Below, piece after piece: positions 7,659 to 15,975 of a stretch of DNA of 33,900 bases (its first letter is position 1; each line of letters opens with the position of its first letter). The DNA is from a virus. The stretch spans positions 1-33,900 of the IMG/VR virus record IMGVR_UViG_3300031566_004201. The stretch is one strand, 5' to 3'. A program made the translations under genes and the position numbers. Under the pieces are notes generated by a model. It was not told where the DNA came from, did no database searches, and saw only the letters and a program-made list of their open reading frames with translations.

Positions 7659-8130
7659 AATACTATCATTTGATGTTTCTTCAGTATCTACTGGATGGTC
7701 TTTTTTACTTGACGGTAAACCAAAAGAGTTTGGTAAAATAGTACCACCCAGAAGTTACCGCTTACAGGAAAAGTTGCAGTGGTTCAAGAGTGAATCAAAC
7801 GTTTTACTTAAGGTATACTTTCCTGATCATATAGTCATAGAAGAAACGTACTTGAAGAACGTAAAGACTTTGAAAACACTGATGCAATTTATAGGTGTTC
7901 TGAATTTAGAGTGCTTTTTTGAAACAGGTAAGGAACCTATGTTCATAAGCCCTCAAACGGTTAGAAGTCATTATAAACTAAAAACCAAGGAAGATGTATT
8001 TAGTTACGTACAAAATAAATATAAAGCAAAGCTGAAGAATTATACATTTGATACTGGTAATGATATTACAGATTCTATATTACAGGGATTATATTTGTAT
8101 GAGGTATTGTCAGCAGAGGGAGAAAATTAA
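7651..8130 (+). CDS. RuvC-like Holliday-junction resolvase
   Basis: 159 residues with an RNase H fold. D8 in ILSFDVSSVSTGW, E64 in IVIEETYLKN, and D138/D141 in GNDITDSILQGLYLY match the four acidic residues of E. coli RuvC (D7, E66, D138, D141) in spacing and context. It would cut four-way junctions from recombination or branched replication products. An in-frame upstream ATG (7600) exists, but ATG 7651 begins directly before the conserved first strand and overlaps the previous gene's end, so I use it. It sits between recombination genes, consistent with recombination-dependent replication or DNA processing before packaging. Confidence 0.82.
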   Translation: MSKILSFDVSSVSTGWSFLLDGKPKEFGKIVPPRSYRLQEKLQWFKSESNVLLKVYFPDHIVIEETYLKNVKTLKTLMQFIGVLNLECFFETGKEPMFISPQTVRSHYKLKTKEDVFSYVQNKYKAKLKNYTFDTGNDITDSILQGLYLYEVLSAEGEN

Positions 8131-8141
8131 AGGAGAAAATT

Positions 8142-9287
8142 ATGAATGAAAATGATGTAATTAAGTCGTTTAACATGTCGGCTACTCGTATGTCGTCATA
8201 TCTTACATGTAAACTTAAATATTGGTATTCTTATGTATTACATTTTCCACGTAAAGGTAATGTATCATTTAAATTAGGTATAGCTGTACACGAGGCATTA
8301 GCAAAAGCAGGAGATATATGGATGAAAAAAGAACAATTTACTGCTAATGATATAGCACGTATTAAAAATATGTATAGAGAAGTAGCTGCTAAAGAAGGAT
8401 TGCAGGATATGTCAATTTATGGTGACGGTTTAGAAATGGTTCTATCAAGAGTTGATAATTTTGATATGGGTAAAATAGTTACTATTGAGGATAGATTTAA
8501 TGTAACTACTCCTGATGGTGTAACAGTTATAGGTGCTATGGATAAAGTAGTAGAACTTGATGAAGAAACTGTATTAGTTGTAGACTATAAGACGTCTAAA
8601 TATTTTATGACTCAAAATGAATTAAAGGCGGATATTCAATTGTCTATGTATGATTTAATAGCCAGTATTAAGTATCCTGGTTTTAAGAGAATTATATTGT
8701 CTCTTGATTATTTACGAGGTGAACCTGTATATACATACAGAACAGTTAGTGAACGTAAGATTTTTGCTAAATATCTATTGGCAGTTTACGAAGAAATGTT
8801 GAAGTTAAAAGAATCAGATGCTGTGCCTATGATTAATGATATGTGTAATTGGTGTGATTATAACGATAGCTGCCCGGCTTATAAGGAATTAGTAAAGGAT
8901 AAAAGTATTTTTAAGAAAAACTTAAATGAGTACAGTGACGAAGAGTTAGTTGAAGAGTATGTAGGTATAAAAAATAAATCACGAATATTATATGAGTATG
9001 AAAAGCAACTTAAAACCCATTTAATGAGTAAGATTGATAGAAACGGTAGTGATTTAAGATGTGGTAATAAACATGTGTATATTCGACAAAATGGTATTAC
9101 TAACTATGATGTAGCTACTGTTGCTAAACATGTACCTAAAAAACACTTTATTAATATGGCTAAGGTTAGTAAAAAAAGTGTTGATGAGTATTTACGTGAT
9201 CATCCAGAATCAAGAGCATTTATTTTAGGTTCATCTCAGAAAAGTTTTACAGCACCTTTTTTGGCATACAAGACTATTGAAAAATAG
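8142..9287 (+). CDS. PD-(D/E)xK exonuclease with iron-sulphur cluster (Cas4/RecB-like)
   Basis: 381 residues. The nuclease motifs in order are H50 in GIAVHEAL, D134 in GAMDKV, D148 and K150 in VVDYKTSK, and Q166/Y170 in DIQLSMY. Four cysteines, C23 in YLTCKLKYWY plus C235, C238 and C244 in MCNWCDYNDSC, fit the 4Fe-4S site of Cas4, AddB and related nucleases. After the cluster come about 130 residues with a charged helix and a C-terminal domain of unknown role. It would degrade or resect DNA ends with RecA. No CRISPR genes are near. AAAGGAG precedes ATG 8142. Confidence 0.85.
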   Translation: MNENDVIKSFNMSATRMSSYLTCKLKYWYSYVLHFPRKGNVSFKLGIAVHEALAKAGDIWMKKEQFTANDIARIKNMYREVAAKEGLQDMSIYGDGLEMVLSRVDNFDMGKIVTIEDRFNVTTPDGVTVIGAMDKVVELDEETVLVVDYKTSKYFMTQNELKADIQLSMYDLIASIKYPGFKRIILSLDYLRGEPVYTYRTVSERKIFAKYLLAVYEEMLKLKESDAVPMINDMCNWCDYNDSCPAYKELVKDKSIFKKNLNEYSDEELVEEYVGIKNKSRILYEYEKQLKTHLMSKIDRNGSDLRCGNKHVYIRQNGITNYDVATVAKHVPKKHFINMAKVSKKSVDEYLRDHPESRAFILGSSQKSFTAPFLAYKTIEK

Positions 9288-9298
9288 GGGGTATGAAT

Positions 9299-9478
9299 AT
9301 GAGAAAATCAATAATTATAACAATGGATGGATATTTTAGTACTGATGGTCCTCTGGTATCTAGTTCCTATGAGTTTCCTATTGTAACAACGGATAGTGGT
9401 ATAGAATTAGACTATGATAGTGATTATTTATCAGAAAAAATATATGAAATTTTTGATACGCTTGTGTTAGGAGTGTAA
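9299..9478 (+). CDS. Unknown 59-residue protein
   Basis: Not recognised. An ATG at 9293 lies two bases after the GGGGG ribosome site (9287-9291), which is too close; ATG 9299 has normal spacing and is preferred, giving a protein beginning MRKSIIITMDG. It is acidic (DSGIELDYDSDY), with a strand-like N-terminus and a helical C-terminus. It is the last gene before the sugar block. Confidence 0.5.
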   Translation: MRKSIIITMDGYFSTDGPLVSSSYEFPIVTTDSGIELDYDSDYLSEKIYEIFDTLVLGV

Positions 9479-9506
9479 TAATTTAAATTTAATAAAGGAG
9501 ATTTTT

Positions 9507-10787
9507 ATGGAAAAAGGAAGAAAAATTAAGGTTTTGGCTTATTGTGATTCACCTACATGTGCTACAGGGTTTGGTACAGTATCACGTAATATTTTTGAAG
9601 GTTTATATAATACTGGGAGGTATGATATAGATATATTTGGTATTAACTATTGGGGAGACCCACATAATTTTCCTTTCAGAATATGGCCAGCTGGTACTAA
9701 CCCGCAGAAAGATCCGTATGGACGACAGAAAGCTGTTAGTATGATACCACGTATGGATTTTGATGTTCTATTTCTTTTACAGGATTCTTTTATTATGGAT
9801 TTTGTGCCAGTACTTTTGAAACATTTGAAAACATCTAAACAGAGTCCTTTAAAATCTATACTGTATTTTCCAGTAGATTCTATATTAAAAGAAAAATGGG
9901 GAGAAAATATTTCTGACGCTGATAAATTAGTAGCTTATTCAGAGTTCGGTAAAGAGGAATCTCTTAAGTCTTTGCCAGGTAGAGAAGACATGTTAGTTAT
10001 TCCACATGGTGTTAATACTAAAGAGTTTTTTCCACTACCAAAACATGAGGCTGAAGCTTTTAGAAAAGAATACTTTAAGTCTGAAGCTGACAAATTCATA
10101 GTTACTAATTTAAATAGAAATCAACAGAGAAAAGATATACCGAGAACTATAATGGCGTTTAAAGAGTTTAGAAAACAGGTACCGGATTCACTTTTATATT
10201 TACATATGGCTATGCAAGATCAGGGATGGGATCTTCCAGAAGTATGTAAACAGATGGGATTGGATATAACAAAGGATGTTATATTTCCACAGAACTTTGG
10301 GCCTAATCAAGGATATCCACGAGAAATAGTTAATGCGCTGTATAATGCTAGTGATGTGGTTGTTAGTACTACCCTCGGAGAGGGATTCGGTTTGTCTTGG
10401 ATAGAGGCTATGGCGTCTAAAACATCAGTAGTTATGCCTAGAAATACTGCTATGACTGAGTTCATAACCGATGAACGTGGTTATTTATTTAATAGTGGTA
10501 CTAATGCTAGTTTATGGACAACTATTCCTCATGATAATGAAGTTATGCGACCATTAACTGATGTAGATGACATGGTAAAAAAACTTGTGCATGTTTACAA
10601 TAATAAAGATGAGGCTGCTGCTAAGGTTGAGACTGCTTATAAGTGGGTAGTTAACGAAATGGATTGGAGTAAGACTATAGCCTCTAAATGGGTTAAACTT
10701 TTTGATGAAGTGGTTGATTCCATTGACGAAGTAAAAGAAGTAGACAATAGTTCGGAAACTAAAACAATAGATACCGAAGAATTTTAG
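9507..10787 (+). CDS. GT4-type glycosyltransferase (GT-B fold), first gene of sugar block
   Basis: 426 residues. The N-terminal Rossmann domain opens with KVLAYCDSPTCATGFGTVS, where a Gly-rich loop contacts the acceptor or donor. The C-terminal nucleotide-sugar domain has NLNRNQQRKDIPRTI and the EX7E signature EGFGLSWIE (E292-E300), as in GT4 retaining enzymes. The donor and acceptor cannot be told. The last 30 residues form an acidic tail ending TIDTEEF, unusual for this family. AAAGGAG precedes ATG 9507. No signal peptide or membrane segment is seen, so it acts in the cytoplasm. Confidence 0.88.
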   Translation: MEKGRKIKVLAYCDSPTCATGFGTVSRNIFEGLYNTGRYDIDIFGINYWGDPHNFPFRIWPAGTNPQKDPYGRQKAVSMIPRMDFDVLFLLQDSFIMDFVPVLLKHLKTSKQSPLKSILYFPVDSILKEKWGENISDADKLVAYSEFGKEESLKSLPGREDMLVIPHGVNTKEFFPLPKHEAEAFRKEYFKSEADKFIVTNLNRNQQRKDIPRTIMAFKEFRKQVPDSLLYLHMAMQDQGWDLPEVCKQMGLDITKDVIFPQNFGPNQGYPREIVNALYNASDVVVSTTLGEGFGLSWIEAMASKTSVVMPRNTAMTEFITDERGYLFNSGTNASLWTTIPHDNEVMRPLTDVDDMVKKLVHVYNNKDEAAAKVETAYKWVVNEMDWSKTIASKWVKLFDEVVDSIDEVKEVDNSSETKTIDTEEF

Positions 10788-10798
10788 GAGGTATTAGT

Positions 10799-11914
10799 AT
10801 GGAAATTAAAGGTATAAAATATATATCGCCGTTATTTGATGGCTCAGGTTATGGACAAGCATCAAGAGGTTATGTACTAGCTTTACATAAAATGGGTATT
10901 CCAATAACTGTTAGTCCAGTTTCATTTGAATCAGCTACTCCAAATTTGGGTTCAGACAGTGAGATATTATTTGGACTACAAGATAAGAAGATAGACTATA
11001 ATGTAGTTATAACACATCTTACACCAGAATGGTGGGAGAAACACCATGAGCCAGGTAAAGTTAATGTTGGCTATACAGTGTGGGAGACTGATAAGTTACA
11101 TAAAGATTGGCCTGGGTGGATAAATAAATACGATTTGGCTATGGTTAGTTCTGATTGGACTGTGGGTGTTTGTAAGAAATCAGGAGTTACTATACCAGTA
11201 CATTCAGTTCCACATGGTATAGATTTATCTGCTTTTGATGAAAGTGAACCCTATAATATAGCCGGTATAAAGAAGGATGCTTATAAATTTTATAGTGTGT
11301 TTCAGTTTACTGAACGTAAGCATCCTATAGCTTTGATTAAGTCATATTGGTATGCTTTTCAAAACAAAGAAAACGTGGCTTTAATACTTAAGACCTATCG
11401 TAGTAATTTTGATGACAAAGAAAAAGATGCTATAAGAAATACCATTAAACGTTTGAAACAAGTTACTCCTATGGAACATTATCCACCTATTTACTTAGTG
11501 TTAGATATGTTAAGTAGAGATGAAGTACTTGGTTTACATAAAGCAGGTGATTGTTTTGTTAGTTTGGATCGTGGTGAAGGATTTGGTTTGTGTGGATTTG
11601 AAGCTGGTGCTATTGGTAAACCTATTATAGTTACTGGTATCGGCGGTGCTCTTGAATATGCTAAACCTGATAACAGTTATCTAGTTAATCACACTATGAC
11701 ACCTGTTAGTGGAATGAATTGGTCTCCCTGGTATAGTGGAAATCAACTATGGGCTGAACCTGATTGTCTAGATGCTTCTTTAAAGATGAGGCATGTTTAT
11801 AATGATAGACATGATGCACTAGAAAAAGGTAAATCAATAAAGACTTTCATAGAAAACAATCTTACATGGGATAAAGTAGGAAGTAAGATGATTAATATTA
11901 TACGTGATATGTAA
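10799..11914 (+). CDS. GT4-type glycosyltransferase (GT-B fold)
   Basis: 371 residues. It begins with YISPLFDGSGYGQASRGYV, the acceptor-side Gly-rich loop. A typical GT-B linker follows (VPHGIDLSAFDE, then FYSVFQFTERKHPIALI) and the EX7E motif EGFGLCGFE (E260-E268), with GKPIIVTGIGGALEY after it. It follows the first GT4 gene by 11 bases with AGGAGG upstream and belongs to the same fold class but is clearly divergent from it. It ends just before the intergenic promoter-like element at 11921. Soluble; specificity unknown. Confidence 0.88.
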   Translation: MEIKGIKYISPLFDGSGYGQASRGYVLALHKMGIPITVSPVSFESATPNLGSDSEILFGLQDKKIDYNVVITHLTPEWWEKHHEPGKVNVGYTVWETDKLHKDWPGWINKYDLAMVSSDWTVGVCKKSGVTIPVHSVPHGIDLSAFDESEPYNIAGIKKDAYKFYSVFQFTERKHPIALIKSYWYAFQNKENVALILKTYRSNFDDKEKDAIRNTIKRLKQVTPMEHYPPIYLVLDMLSRDEVLGLHKAGDCFVSLDRGEGFGLCGFEAGAIGKPIIVTGIGGALEYAKPDNSYLVNHTMTPVSGMNWSPWYSGNQLWAEPDCLDASLKMRHVYNDRHDALEKGKSIKTFIENNLTWDKVGSKMINIIRDM

Positions 11915-11920
11915 AACTAT

Positions 11921-11949
11921 CTAGCAAAACTTGTGTTTTATTCTATAAT
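11921..11949 (+). promoter_or_regulatory. Promoter-like element, copy 1
   Basis: CTAGCA (11921-11926), 17-base spacer, TATAAT (11944-11949), in the only sizeable gap inside the sugar block. The same bases at the same spacing occur at 25518-25546: CTAGCAAA, seven variable bases, then TTTTATTCTATAATATA. The perfect -10 with a non-consensus but conserved -35 position suggests a phage-specific promoter class read by host or modified RNA polymerase. A weak hairpin, AAAAC-TTGT-GTTTT (11926-11939), lies in the spacer and may end the upstream transcript. Confidence 0.65.
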
Positions 11950-11984
11950 ATAATTATAAAAACACTTTACAGGAGAATGATCGA

Positions 11985-12464
11985 ATGGGTGTATCGTTGA
12001 ATGTTGGATGTGGTGAAAAGTCGTTAAGTAGTATTAATAATTTTAAGTGTATAAATATAGATATAAGACCATTACCTGGGGTTGATATGGTATGTGATGT
12101 TAGGCAGTTACCGTTTGATGATAATTACTTTGACAGAATACTGGCATCTGATATAATTGAGCATTTTCCTGTAATGGAAACTCACGGCTTAATTGAGGAG
12201 TGGGCACGTGTGCTCAAAGTAGATGGTCGTATGAAAATACGCACTCCTAGTTTAAAATGGATGACATCTACTTACACACGTGAACAAAATGCTGAATTTA
12301 TTTCATGGCACCTTTTTGGTGGTCAAGAATATAAAGAAAATTTTCATTATGTTATATTTGATCAAAAATGGTTAAGTGCAATATGTAGTAAGTTTAATTT
12401 AAAAACCATAGAATATAATGAAATTTATTCTAATTTTGAGATAGTTGTGTTAAAGGAGGCTTAA
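11985..12464 (+). CDS. SAM-dependent methyltransferase, class I
   Basis: 159 residues with motif I LNVGCGEKS at the very N-terminus, an acidic strand end INIDIRPLPGVDMV, CDVRQLPFDDNYFDRILASD, and a His-rich IIEHFPVMETH segment, then RVLKVDGRMKIRTPS. This is the Methyltransf_11-like layout common in polysaccharide clusters. It lacks a separate substrate domain, so the target (sugar, or possibly another small molecule) is unknown. It is the first gene after promoter copy 1, with AGGAGA at 11971-11976. Confidence 0.8.
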   Translation: MGVSLNVGCGEKSLSSINNFKCINIDIRPLPGVDMVCDVRQLPFDDNYFDRILASDIIEHFPVMETHGLIEEWARVLKVDGRMKIRTPSLKWMTSTYTREQNAEFISWHLFGGQEYKENFHYVIFDQKWLSAICSKFNLKTIEYNEIYSNFEIVVLKEA

Positions 12465-12469
12465 TTAGT

Positions 12470-13339
12470 ATGAATGTGTTATTGCGTACTGTTTTTAATA
12501 AACCTGAAATGTTACAGTTATCTATAAAATATGAACAGATAGCAAGAGAACATTTTGATGATGACTACTTTACTATTTTTGTAGTTGATTTTGGCGCTTA
12601 TCCTAAATGCATTGAGGTTATAAATGCCTATCCTTTTAAGCACCGTATTATTATGAGACCACAGCGCCATTATGTGTGTGCTAATATCATGGAAGGTTTA
12701 AAAACAGCTTCTGAAATGTCCCCAGACTTTATTATAAACATGGAAGACGATGTTATTTTACATAAAACATATTTTGAATACGTTAGAAAAGCGCATGAGT
12801 TAGTGAAAGATACTAAATATTCTGTAATAACAACGTGGGGATATAGTCCAGCTGGAGATCCAACCATACTTAAACAATCTGATTATTCTTGTGGGCCAGG
12901 AACAATAATTAGTAATGATTTTTTTAATAGGTATCTATCTAATTATGCTAATGTAGGTTATTATAATAATTGGGCAGGAACAATTAAAGATATAAATAAA
13001 CTTAATGAGCATAACCCAATAGCTAAATACGACATCAATAATATGTCTCATTTAGACTGGGACGGTGTGATGAATAGATTGGTAGATTATGCTTCATTTA
13101 AAGAAGATATGCATGCTTATTCATCCCTTTGTTTCAGGCTATTACATATTGGTTTTTGTGGGTTTAATAGGCATGGTAAATTTCCTATAGGTATAGATTC
13201 ATTTGAAGATAGACTTGAGTTTTTAGAGAAACATATTTTTGATCCAGACATGCTTAGTAAGTTGGATGGTTTGTATAATGATTACCATACATTTGATCCT
13301 AATCTCGATACATGGGATGGGTCACTGAGGATAGAATAA
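12470..13339 (+). CDS. GT-A glycosyltransferase, GT2/GT13-like
   Basis: 289 residues. It opens VLLRTVFNKPEMLQLSI, has FTIFVVDFGAYP, and has a metal-site acidic cluster in FIINMEDDVILH (E92-D94) followed by YFEYVRKAHEL, a pattern recalling the EDD of N-acetylglucosaminyltransferase I (GT13). The second half has HLDWDGVMNRLV, probably the catalytic-base region, and GFCGFNRHG. Family assignment is by fold and motif only. AAGGAGG precedes the start. Its TAA shares a base with the next gene's ATG. Confidence 0.72.
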   Translation: MNVLLRTVFNKPEMLQLSIKYEQIAREHFDDDYFTIFVVDFGAYPKCIEVINAYPFKHRIIMRPQRHYVCANIMEGLKTASEMSPDFIINMEDDVILHKTYFEYVRKAHELVKDTKYSVITTWGYSPAGDPTILKQSDYSCGPGTIISNDFFNRYLSNYANVGYYNNWAGTIKDINKLNEHNPIAKYDINNMSHLDWDGVMNRLVDYASFKEDMHAYSSLCFRLLHIGFCGFNRHGKFPIGIDSFEDRLEFLEKHIFDPDMLSKLDGLYNDYHTFDPNLDTWDGSLRIE

Positions 13340-14103
13340 TGGATATTTCTGTAATTATACCATCATTTAATAGACATAATTTACTAAAATGGAATTTACT
13401 TTCATTGGTGAACCAATTTATAATAAGTGATGTTGAGGTTATTGTTCTTAATGATGGTTTAGAGGATGCGACAGCTGATATATGTTATCAATACAAGGAT
13501 AGATTGAATTTAAAATATATATTTACTGGACAAAGAAATAAAATAGGTAACTTTATATGGAGAATACCTGGATATGCTATAAACATAGGTGTTAAACAAA
13601 GTAGTGGTGATATTATTATTTTGTGTTGTGCTGAGATGTTTCATGCCAATAGTAGTATAGATCTTATAACTAGTGTTTTACACGGAGAAGATGCTGATAA
13701 AATAATAGCAATACCACAAGGTAAGGATGATAACGGTAGTTTTCTTCGTCATGTTGAATTAACTAATGGTAATTTTGAAATGTATGAATATGACAGACAA
13801 CCAAAATTAGATAATGTAAGACTTCCATTTTTTATGGCAATGAAACGAAATGCTTTTATAGACATAGGTGGGTATGATGAAGATTTTACTGGTACTGATT
13901 TTGACGACAATGATTTTGTTGATAGACTTATTAAAAATGGTTGTAATCACGTAGAAACTCCAGCTAAAATAATACATCTATGGCATAATAGATTACCAAT
14001 GACATCTGAAAGAAAAATTAGATATGATTATAATAAGAAACTATATGAGGAACGAAAAGATGTAATAATAAGAAATGCTGGAAAAGAATGGGGAATTTTA
14101 TAA
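13339..14103 (+). CDS. GT2-family glycosyltransferase (paralogue of gene at 18202)
   Basis: 254 residues beginning MDISVIIPSFNRHNLL, the standard GT2 opening, with VIVLNDGLEDAT as nucleotide-binding strand and IGGYDEDFTGTDFDDNDFVD as acceptor/base region. Where GT2 enzymes usually carry DxD, this one reads CCAEMFH (E99, H102), the same Glu-x-Phe-His as in the paralogue at 18202. A frame extending 27 bases upstream has a GTG, but ATG 13339 directly precedes the conserved strand and overlaps the previous stop (TAATG), so it is the likely start. Confidence 0.82.
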   Translation: MDISVIIPSFNRHNLLKWNLLSLVNQFIISDVEVIVLNDGLEDATADICYQYKDRLNLKYIFTGQRNKIGNFIWRIPGYAINIGVKQSSGDIIILCCAEMFHANSSIDLITSVLHGEDADKIIAIPQGKDDNGSFLRHVELTNGNFEMYEYDRQPKLDNVRLPFFMAMKRNAFIDIGGYDEDFTGTDFDDNDFVDRLIKNGCNHVETPAKIIHLWHNRLPMTSERKIRYDYNKKLYEERKDVIIRNAGKEWGIL

Positions 14104-14104
14104 T

Positions 14105-15178
14105 ATGAAAACTATTATTAGTGTAGTGGGTATTAGACCAGATTTTATTCGTATGTCTGAAGTATTTAAAAAACTTGATCAAGAGTTTAATCATTATATT
14201 TTACACACAGGACAGCATTTTGATGAGATGTTATCTGGTGTGTTTTTTAATGATCTTACTATTAGAAAGCCAGATTTTAATTTAAATATGGGTAAAGAGT
14301 TTAAAACACATCATGAACTTTCGGGTATGATGGGGTCTAGAATTATAGATCTAATAAATGCTGAAGGATTAAAACCAGATGCGTTCTTTTTTCTTGGTGA
14401 CAGTAATTCTGTAGCGTCAGCTATGACACTTAAAAAAGAATATGGTGATACAGTAAAAAATATTCATTGTGAAGCAGGTATGCGCTCTTATGATAAGAGG
14501 ATGCTGGAAGAAATAAATAGAACAGTATGTGATCATTGTAGTGATATTCATTTTGTTTATCATGAGGATTATAAATTGAATTTAGTTAAAGAGAATTTAC
14601 CTAATAAAAATATCTATGTTGTTGGAAATACAATAGTAGAAGTATGTAATAAATTTAAAAATGAAATAGTTAATGTGACTAGATCTAAAGATTTTATATT
14701 GATGGACATACATAGACCTGAAAATTTTAAATATAAAGATAGGATGGTAAACATTTTTTCTGCTGCTAATGACTATTCAAATCATTTTGGTGTTCCTGTT
14801 AGAGCACTAAAGTTTGGTAGAACAATGGAAGCTATTAAATTATATAATATCAATACATATGATATTCAATTTATAGATTTGATGTCGTACAAGGATTTTT
14901 TGAAAGCTCAATATCATAGTTTATTTTGCTTTTCTGATTCTGGTACAGCTGCTGAAGAACCTGCGTTATTGGATGTATCTGTTATTGTTCCAAGAGATTA
15001 TACTGAACGACCACAATCGTATAAGTACAGTTGTTCATCACCTTTGTATGTAATGAAAAACGGTGACGTTGATAGAACAATGACGTGGTTGGTAAATCAT
15101 TTTCCAATAGATAGTTCTTGGCTAGGCGATGGAACAACGTCAGATAAAATATGTACCATTTTGAAGGAGATTTTATGA
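14105..15178 (+). CDS. wecB: UDP-N-acetylglucosamine 2-epimerase (WecB-like)
   Basis: 357 residues, the usual length. It starts TIISVVGIRPDFIRMSEV (the GTRPE loop as GIRPD), then LHTGQHFDEMLSGVFF. The catalytic residues appear conserved: D99 in FLGDSNS, E123 in CEAGMRSYD, E136 in MLEEINR and H203 in DIHRPEN. CFSDSGTAAEEPALL matches the UDP-binding segment. It would interconvert UDP-GlcNAc and UDP-ManNAc, feeding one of the neighbouring transferases with an amino sugar. Start ATG 14105 is two bases past the previous stop. Confidence 0.88.
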   Translation: MKTIISVVGIRPDFIRMSEVFKKLDQEFNHYILHTGQHFDEMLSGVFFNDLTIRKPDFNLNMGKEFKTHHELSGMMGSRIIDLINAEGLKPDAFFFLGDSNSVASAMTLKKEYGDTVKNIHCEAGMRSYDKRMLEEINRTVCDHCSDIHFVYHEDYKLNLVKENLPNKNIYVVGNTIVEVCNKFKNEIVNVTRSKDFILMDIHRPENFKYKDRMVNIFSAANDYSNHFGVPVRALKFGRTMEAIKLYNINTYDIQFIDLMSYKDFLKAQYHSLFCFSDSGTAAEEPALLDVSVIVPRDYTERPQSYKYSCSSPLYVMKNGDVDRTMTWLVNHFPIDSSWLGDGTTSDKICTILKEIL

Positions 15179-15975
15179 AAATATTCGACTGCTTCAAATT
15201 TTTTAATGAGTTAGAGTTACTAGACTTGAGATTAATGGTACTGGATGATTTAGTTGATTATTTTGTTATAGTAGAAGCTAATAAGACACATACTGGTAAA
15301 TCTAAAGAGTTTATATTTGAGCAGAACAGGGATAAGTTTACTCCTTATCTTGACAAAATAATATATGTTAAGGTTGAAGACTTACCTGACTATTCGATAG
15401 ATGATATATGGGTAGCAGAAAATTTTCAACGTAATTGTATAGAACGTGGCTTAGATGGTGTGGCTGTAAGTGGAGATAAGATTATTATATCAGATGTAGA
15501 CGAAATTCCTAATCCCAATACCATAAAATCTTATTTAGATTCATATGATCCTGTTACAATGACACAATACTTATTTTACTATTATGTTAATTGTTTACAA
15601 AGAAGCCCTTGGTGGGGTTCCATAATGGCAACTTATAAAAGTTATGATTATCCACAGTCTCTTAGAAATTTAGCTCGCGGTACTGGATATAATGCTGTTC
15701 CAAACGGTGGTTGGCATTATAGTTTTATGGGAGGGGCTGAAAGAATAAAGGAAAAAGTAGAGAATATAGCAGAATCTCATTTAATAATTAATGGTACTGG
15801 TAGTGTAGAGGATATAAGCCAAAAAATGAAAACACAGAAAGATCTATGGAATAGAACTGACTATTATGCACAGAAAGCTATAGTCGATATAAAATTATCT
15901 GATATGTCTCCCATATGTATAGATAAGTTTATTGAAAAATATCCATATTTTTTCTTTAATGGGGAGAATGAATAG
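15175..15975 (+). CDS. GT17-like glycosyltransferase
   Basis: 266 residues with the distinctive GT17 layout: KIFDCFKFFNELELLDLRL, then FVIVEANKTHTGKSK, then the acidic metal site IIISDVDEIPNP (D107-D109), a Tyr/Trp-rich YYVNCLQRSPWWGS, and GGWHYSFMGG. GT17 contains the eukaryotic bisecting GlcNAc transferase (GnT-III) and many bacterial and viral relatives that transfer GlcNAc-type sugars; specificity here is unknown. ATG 15175 overlaps the epimerase stop (ATGA) and has AAGGAG at 15164-15169. Confidence 0.82.
   Translation: MKIFDCFKFFNELELLDLRLMVLDDLVDYFVIVEANKTHTGKSKEFIFEQNRDKFTPYLDKIIYVKVEDLPDYSIDDIWVAENFQRNCIERGLDGVAVSGDKIIISDVDEIPNPNTIKSYLDSYDPVTMTQYLFYYYVNCLQRSPWWGSIMATYKSYDYPQSLRNLARGTGYNAVPNGGWHYSFMGGAERIKEKVENIAESHLIINGTGSVEDISQKMKTQKDLWNRTDYYAQKAIVDIKLSDMSPICIDKFIEKYPYFFFNGENE

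Noticed and set aside
8142-9287. CRISPR-associated Cas4
   Set aside because: The Cas4-like Fe-S nuclease has no cas1/cas2 neighbours or repeat array here; phage recombination exonuclease is the simpler reading.
11926-11939. Terminator at promoter copy 1
   Set aside because: The AAAAC/GTTTT stem is only five AT-rich pairs; mentioned with the promoter but too weak to annotate separately.
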